Assembly (NCBI GenBank): GCA_035544215.1
Contig: DATKHY010000007.1
Span: 124,001-188,000 of the forward strand
Source: Candidatus Binatia bacterium
Lineage (GTDB): Bacteria; Vulcanimicrobiota; Vulcanimicrobiia; Vulcanimicrobiales; Vulcanimicrobiaceae
Direction: 5' to 3'
DNA: 64,000 nucleotides
Numbering within the stretch: position 1 is the stretch's first letter; each line of letters starts with the position of its first letter. Made by a program: the position numbers and the translations under genes. Positions 59,304 through 64,000 of the stretch are shown here, piece by piece. The notes under the pieces were generated by a model. The model was not told where the DNA came from. It searched no databases and saw only the letters and a list, made by a program, of their open reading frames with translations.

Positions 59304-60350
59304 ATGTCTTACTCCTTTCTCCAGACGCGTAAGGGGCAGTATGCCGCTTTGGTCATCGCCGTCTGCGCCGCCGCCGTGGCGGCCTGTAGCGGCCCCTCGC
59401 CCGTCGGACCTCCACTCCAGGGCACCTCGGGCCTGAGATCCGGGGCGGCTAGCCCAGCCACCAAGGCGAAGCCGACGCCCTACGACTTCCAGTTTCAGAC
59501 GGTGGACGACCCGGGCAGCAGCCAGTTCAACGAGGCCACGAGCATCAACCAGCTCGGGTCGATCTCCGGCAACTACGGCAGCGGCTCGCAGTCCGATCCG
59601 AGTCACGGCTGGATCACGATGCCGCCCTATACGAAGTTCCGGCAAGTCGACTACCCGGGAGCCGTCGACACGTACCTCCAGTCGATGAGCACGGACCATC
59701 TGCGCGCGGGCTACTTCCTCGACAACACGAAGCAGCACAACACGTTGGGATGGGTGGAGAACAAAGGCATCTTCACCTTCTACAAGGACCCCAAGACTCC
59801 AAAAGAGCCCCAGTTCATCGACCAGTTGCTCTGCATCAACGGCACGGACATCGCCGTCGGCTTCTACGAGGACGACTACGGCAACGACGTACCCTTCGAA
59901 CTTATCGCGACGCAAAATAGGTACACGCCGCTCGCGCCGCCCAGCGCGCGGAGCGCGCAGGCGACCACCGTCAACCTGCGCGGCGATGTCGCGGGCGTCG
60001 AAACGACCAACGGCGGCGCCATCAAAGGCTGGTTCTTACGCGGCGGCGTATACACGACGTTCTCCTATCCGGGAGCGACGAGCACGACGGCATACGGACT
60101 CGACTTCGTGGAGCAGGTCGTGGGATCATACGTGGACAGCAGCGGTGCCACCCACGGCTTCGTCCTCACCAACCCGACGAGTGCGAGCGGGCAGTTCTGG
60201 CAGTCAGTGGACGAACCACAGGCGGCCGGCACCACCGTCATCACCAGCATGAACGCCCAGCATGCGATCGCCGGGTGGTACCTGGACTCCCAAAACGTTC
60301 GCCACGGCTTCACCGCGGTCGTGTCGGGAAGTAAGGTTAAGGCGCGCTAG
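59304..60350 (+). CDS. HAF-repeat lipoprotein, paralogue 3
   Basis: 348 residues; AGAGGA 8 bases before the ATG. Lipobox AVAAC (Cys28). Repeats: ATSINQLGSISGNYGSG, LLCINGTDIAVGFYEDDYGN, YGLDFVEQVVGSYVDSSG and MNAQHAIAGWYLDSQNV, with H-G-W or H-G-F ends. It shares the opening QTVDDPGSSQFNEAT with the LDDQADPTFNQLLG start of the 35466 protein. Extracytoplasmic scaffold of unknown role. A run of seven C residues lies in its upstream region, near 59261. Confidence 0.83.
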   Translation: MSYSFLQTRKGQYAALVIAVCAAAVAACSGPSPVGPPLQGTSGLRSGAASPATKAKPTPYDFQFQTVDDPGSSQFNEATSINQLGSISGNYGSGSQSDPSHGWITMPPYTKFRQVDYPGAVDTYLQSMSTDHLRAGYFLDNTKQHNTLGWVENKGIFTFYKDPKTPKEPQFIDQLLCINGTDIAVGFYEDDYGNDVPFELIATQNRYTPLAPPSARSAQATTVNLRGDVAGVETTNGGAIKGWFLRGGVYTTFSYPGATSTTAYGLDFVEQVVGSYVDSSGATHGFVLTNPTSASGQFWQSVDEPQAAGTTVITSMNAQHAIAGWYLDSQNVRHGFTAVVSGSKVKAR

Positions 60351-60353
60351 GAG

Positions 60354-61733
60354 TTACTCCGCGTCGGGGACGCGGTGGTCGGTAGGCTGACGTTTGAAGT
60401 AGCCTTTGTCGTAAGGGCTCTCGATTCGCACGAACGACCGCGGCGGATCCTTGAAATCGAAGGCATCGCGCGCGGGCGAGTTGGCGCGCGAATCGCTCGG
60501 CGCCAGCCTGGCCAGGCCGAACGTGTCCTCGACGAACTTGAGGATGCTCCCGTGCTCGTATGGCACGTGCGACACGTGGCCCTTTTTCGCGTAGGCTGAA
60601 ACGACCAGCATCGGGATGCGAACGCCGAGACCGTCGTAGTCTTTATACGCCGGCGGCTCCGGATCGTACCAACCGCCGTAGTCGTCCCAGAAGACGAAGA
60701 TCGCGGTTGAGTCCCAGTACTTCGATTCGCCGATCGCGTTGACGACCGACGCGACCCAGGAGGGGCCGGTCGTCGATTTGTTGCCGGCGTGGTCGGAGTT
60801 CTCCCACGTGGGCGTGATCCAGTTGACCGCGCGGAGATTGCCGTTCGAGACGTCGCTGAAGAACTGCGTCTGCGGCGTGATGATGTCCTTGCCCCAATCC
60901 GGACCGTTGTAGATGTGATTGATCGCCTGGTAAGCGCTCCAGATGCCTTCGTCTCCGTTGATCGTGGCCGTGTAGAAGGCCCATGAGATACCCGCCTGGT
61001 CGAGCTCGTCGCCGAGCGTGGTGGGATCCCAGCATGCGACTTCGTAGCCGGTCGGAAACTGCCGCTGCTGACCGACCGTGCCGATCATGTCACTCGGTCC
61101 GCCCGGACAGCCCCACGCGCTGAACGGATAGTTGACGCTCGACTCGGCTTGACCCGCGATGATGTATTGATGCGAGACGAAGCTGCTGGCGTCGAAGTTC
61201 GACGCGTACATCTGATCCGCGAGCACGTACTGCCTGCCAATGTCGAAGTACGGCTTCGTCTCGGAGTGCGGCACGTAACTGTACTGCGGTTCGGGAATCG
61301 GACACTTTGGCTGCGCCCGGCCGCAGCCCACGGGCTCGAGGTTGAAGCCGTTCATCTTGCAGTCAGTGCCCGGAATGCTGCCCGTTCCGTCGCACGCCTT
61401 GAGGAACGAGCCCGCGCTGTGGTCGATGTCCCACCACGTCGCGATGCTCAGCGGCCGAATCTTGATCTTTTTGTTGTTTGAGTCTAAGCCGTAGCTCACC
61501 GTCTTGGCGCGCGGGAAGCCGTAGAACAAGTTGTTCAGGCTCCGATTCTCTTGAACGAGGATGACGACGTGCTTGATCTTGCCGCGCGAGGGCCCGCGCC
61601 CAATGGCGCGATCGGGAGCGACCGCGCGCGCGGAGCCCGCGACGGGCAGGGCCGGCGCGGAGCCGGACACGGCGCTCGGTCCGCACGCCGAGAGACACAG
61701 CGCCGCAAGCGCAACGCAGGGCGTGGTTCTCAT
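60354..61733 (-). CDS. Secreted phosphoesterase lipoprotein, tandem copy 1
   Basis: 459 residues from ATG 61733, one base after the stop of the upstream copy (TAA-T-ATG); the longer open frame is spurious. Lipobox CLSAC (Cys17). Motifs: ILVQENRSLNNLFYGFP (Glu62-Asn63), YASNFDASSFVSHQYIIAGQ with candidate Ser nucleophile, TPTWENSDHAGN, FVFWDDYGGWYDPEPP and VPYEHGSILKFVEDTFGL. An extracellular phosphatase or phospholipase is inferred. It is the last gene of the tandem array. Confidence 0.92.
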   Translation of the reverse strand: MRTTPCVALAALCLSACGPSAVSGSAPALPVAGSARAVAPDRAIGRGPSRGKIKHVVILVQENRSLNNLFYGFPRAKTVSYGLDSNNKKIKIRPLSIATWWDIDHSAGSFLKACDGTGSIPGTDCKMNGFNLEPVGCGRAQPKCPIPEPQYSYVPHSETKPYFDIGRQYVLADQMYASNFDASSFVSHQYIIAGQAESSVNYPFSAWGCPGGPSDMIGTVGQQRQFPTGYEVACWDPTTLGDELDQAGISWAFYTATINGDEGIWSAYQAINHIYNGPDWGKDIITPQTQFFSDVSNGNLRAVNWITPTWENSDHAGNKSTTGPSWVASVVNAIGESKYWDSTAIFVFWDDYGGWYDPEPPAYKDYDGLGVRIPMLVVSAYAKKGHVSHVPYEHGSILKFVEDTFGLARLAPSDSRANSPARDAFDFKDPPRSFVRIESPYDKGYFKRQPTDHRVPDAE

Positions 61734-61734
61734 A

Positions 61735-63099
61735 TTACTCCGGGTCCGGAGCCCGGAGATCGACCGGCTGGTGCATGAAATAGGCGCGATCGTAAGGACT
61801 TTGAATCGGTACGAAGGCGCGCGGCGGTTTCGAGAAGTCGAACGCGTCTTTAACCGAATTGGCGCGACTATCGCTCGCAGAGAGTCGCGCGAGCCCAAAC
61901 GTGTCCTCCACGAACTTCAAGATGCTGCCGTGCTCGTAGTGCACGTGCGAGACGTGGCCCTTCTTCGCGTACGCCGACAAGATCAGCATCGGGATGCGTA
62001 TCCCGAGCCCGTCGTAGTCGAGGTACTTCGGGGGCTGCGGATCGTACCAGCCGCCGTAGTCGTCCCAGAAGACAAAGATCGCGGTTGAGTCCCAGTACTG
62101 CGACTCGCCGACCGCGTTGACGAGCTGAGCGACCCAGGACGGGCCAGTGTTCGAGAAGCAGCCGGCGTGGTCCGAGTTGGCGCAAGTCGGCGTGATCCAG
62201 CTCACGGCGCGCAGTTTTCCCTTCGAGACGTCGTCCAAGAAGTCGGTCTGAGGCGTGATGACGTCTTTGCCCCAGTCGGGACCGTTATAGATGTGGTTGA
62301 TGGCCTGATAAGCGCTCCAGACGCCGCCGTCCACGTCCCACTGGGACGTGTAGAATCCCCACGAGAGCCCGGCCTTGTCGAGCTCGTCGCCGAGCGTCGT
62401 GGTATCCCAGCAGGCGACCTCAAAGCCGTCGGGGACCTGGCGCTGCGGACCGACGATCGCAACTTTGTCGCTCGGTCCGCCCGGGCAGCCCCACGCCGAA
62501 AACGGCCAGTCGACCGACGATTCCGACTGACCCGCGATGATGTATTGATGCGAGACGAAGCTGCTCCCGTCGAAGTTCGACGCGAACATCTCGTCGGCCA
62601 GCACGTACTGCTTGCCCATGTCGAAGTAGGGCTTCGTCTCGCTGCCCGGCACGTACGCGTATTGCGGATGCGGAACCGGGCACGGTCCGCAGCCCGCGTA
62701 TTCCTTGTCGAAGCCGTTCATCCGGCAGTCGGTACCGGGAATGCGTCCGGTGCCGTTGCACGCCTGGAAGAAATCCTTCGAGCCGTGGCCGACGTCCCAG
62801 TGCGTTTCGAACTGGATCGGCGCGATCTTGACGCGCTTGTTGTGCGAGTCGTAGCCGTAGCGCACCGTTCTCGCGCCGGGGAAGCCGTAGAACAGGTTGT
62901 TGAGACTGCGATTCTCTTGCACGATGATCACGACGTGCTGGATCTTCCCGCTCGAAGGCCCGCGCTCGCCGCCCCGCGGCACGAAGGTACGCGACTGCGG
63001 TCCGATCGCGACCGGCGGCCCCGGCGACGCGGCCGAGCCGCCGCCGCAGCCGGCGAGCGTCAGCGCCGCGGCGGCAATCGGCAAGATTCCGAACTTCAT
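61735..63099 (-). CDS. Secreted phosphoesterase lipoprotein, tandem copy 2
   Basis: 454 residues, lipobox LTLAGC (Cys18). Motifs: IIVQENRSLNNLFYGFPGAR (Glu62-Asn63), FASNFDGSSFVSHQYIIAGQ, TPTCANSDHAGCFS, FVFWDDYGGWYDPQPPKYLD and VHYEHGSILKFVEDTFGL. It differs from copy 1 by extra Cys residues (AGCGPCPVPHP, TPTCANSDHAGC), perhaps added disulfides. It lies 10 bases after copy 3's stop and overlaps copy 1's start region, so the three form one operon. Confidence 0.92.
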   Translation of the reverse strand: MKFGILPIAAAALTLAGCGGGSAASPGPPVAIGPQSRTFVPRGGERGPSSGKIQHVVIIVQENRSLNNLFYGFPGARTVRYGYDSHNKRVKIAPIQFETHWDVGHGSKDFFQACNGTGRIPGTDCRMNGFDKEYAGCGPCPVPHPQYAYVPGSETKPYFDMGKQYVLADEMFASNFDGSSFVSHQYIIAGQSESSVDWPFSAWGCPGGPSDKVAIVGPQRQVPDGFEVACWDTTTLGDELDKAGLSWGFYTSQWDVDGGVWSAYQAINHIYNGPDWGKDVITPQTDFLDDVSKGKLRAVSWITPTCANSDHAGCFSNTGPSWVAQLVNAVGESQYWDSTAIFVFWDDYGGWYDPQPPKYLDYDGLGIRIPMLILSAYAKKGHVSHVHYEHGSILKFVEDTFGLARLSASDSRANSVKDAFDFSKPPRAFVPIQSPYDRAYFMHQPVDLRAPDPE

Positions 63100-63109
63100 C
63101 GCGCCCGCG

Positions 63110-64000
63110 CTATTCCGCGTCCGGGATATGATAATCCGGCGGCTGATGCAGGAAAAAGTCGCGATCGTACGGCGCGTAGATTTTCACGAACCTTCGCGGC
63201 GGCGCGCTGAAATCGAAGCAATAGCGTGCTGGAGAGTTGGCCCGCGAGTCGCTGGCAGCCAGTCTTCCCAAGCCGAACGTGTCTTCCACGAACTTCAAGA
63301 TGCTGCCGTGCTCGTAGTGCACGTGTGAGACGTACCCCTTTTTCGCATAGGGCGACACGACTAGCATCGGCAACCGCATACCGAGGCCGTCGTAGTCTTT
63401 GTAGGCGGGCGGCTCCGGATCGTACCAGCCGCCGTAGTCGTCCCAGAAGATGAACATGGCGGTCGTTTTCCAGTACTTCGACTCGCCGACCGCGTTGACG
63501 AGCGACGCGACCCACGACGGACCCGTCTTCGAGCCGCTGCCGGCGTGATCGGAGTTCGGCCACGTCGGCGTAACCCAGCTAACCGAGCGCAGCTTGCCGC
63601 TCGAAACGTCGGTGAGGAACTGCGACGGGGGAGTGATTACGTCGCTTTTCCAGTCGGGGCCGTTGTAGATGTGGTTGATCGCCTGGTAGGCGCTCCAGAT
63701 GCCGGGACTCCCGCTCGAATACCCGACCGCGTAGTACGCCCAGGAGACGTGCGCCTTGTCGAGCTCGTCGCCGAGCGTGTTCGGATCCCAGCAGACGACC
63801 TCGTAGCCACTGGGAATCTGGCGTTGCGGCCCGACCTCCTGGACCACGTCGCCGGGTCCGCCGGGACAGCCCCAGTTGCTGACGGGATAGTCGACCGCCG
63901 ACTCCGCCTGACCCGAGATGATGTACTGATGCGAGATGAAGCTGCTCGCATCGAAATTCGACGCGTACATCCGGTCGGCGAGCACGAACTGTTTGCCGAC
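63110..64000 (-). CDS. Secreted phosphoesterase, tandem copy 3 (N-terminus beyond the window)
   Basis: About 297 codons are visible; the frame runs through the window edge, so the N-terminus with the signal and QENRS motif is outside. Visible: FVLADRMYASNFDASSFISH, YIISGQAESAVDYP, GCPGGPGDVVQEVGPQRQ, VTPTWPNSDHAGS, FIFWDDYGGWYDPEPPAYKD and VHYEHGSILKFVEDTFGLGR. The candidate nucleophile Ser and Asp pair are intact. It is the first known gene of the array. Confidence 0.92.
   Translation of the reverse strand, partial: VGKQFVLADRMYASNFDASSFISHQYIISGQAESAVDYPVSNWGCPGGPGDVVQEVGPQRQIPSGYEVVCWDPNTLGDELDKAHVSWAYYAVGYSSGSPGIWSAYQAINHIYNGPDWKSDVITPPSQFLTDVSSGKLRSVSWVTPTWPNSDHAGSGSKTGPSWVASLVNAVGESKYWKTTAMFIFWDDYGGWYDPEPPAYKDYDGLGMRLPMLVVSPYAKKGYVSHVHYEHGSILKFVEDTFGLGRLAASDSRANSPARYCFDFSAPPRRFVKIYAPYDRDFFLHQPPDYHIPDAE

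Overview
The window most resembles a diderm soil bacterium of the Candidatus Eremiobacterota/Vulcanimicrobiota (WPS-2) type. This placement is inferred from gene content and style: high GC, an unusual density of secreted lipoproteins built from repeat (beta-propeller-like) domains, many paralogous secreted phosphoesterases, an outer-membrane Omp85-type protein, and several genes with GTG or TTG starts or little or no leader. No rRNA, complete tRNA, CRISPR array or intact insertion sequence was seen.

Layout. Bases 1-5,000 are loosely packed and full of decay: a quinone-reductase fragment, a truncated IS3-type orfA, a zinc-ribbon frame without a start codon, and two different lipoprotein-family remnants abutting on opposite strands. 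A 29-base sequence resembling a tRNA 3' end occurs near 4,440 and 7,832, with a 17-base core again near 15,489, hinting at old integration events. Bases 5,000-31,000 mix lipoproteins with housekeeping or metabolic genes: an enoyl-CoA hydratase-like protein, a DEAD-box helicase flanked by structured sequence, a DUF4166/membrane pair, a serine hydrolase broken by one in-frame stop, a large stalk-domain/Ig-repeat surface protein, a short-chain dehydrogenase, an RMD1/YagE-like protein, dodecin, an Omp85-like protein and a phosphoesterase.

Bases 31,000-44,300 hold a lectin/PASTA membrane protein coupled to an unknown partner, a compact MerR-regulated metal-resistance-like operon with a clear palindromic operator, two HAF-repeat lipoproteins around a TauD-type dioxygenase, a peptide-binding lipoprotein, and a large AAA/LuxR regulator preceded by a truncated copy of its own middle domain. 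Bases 44,300-50,970 are two tight minus-strand operons (patatin, TPR protein, ornithine cyclodeaminase-like, DUF2277, DUF1579-like; and membrane protein, winged-helix regulator, UppS) separated by a gutted S9 peptidase pseudogene.

Bases 51,000-64,000 contain a phosphoesterase, a GH125 glycosidase, and a regulatory cassette: a small lipoprotein made of 17-residue tandem repeats, a TPR-LuxR regulator and a nucleotide-cyclase/AAA regulator in the same direction. A HAF lipoprotein follows, then three tandem phosphoesterases running off the window end. The most interesting hypothesis is that the tandem-repeat lipoprotein is a peptide precursor sensed by the adjacent TPR-HTH regulator.
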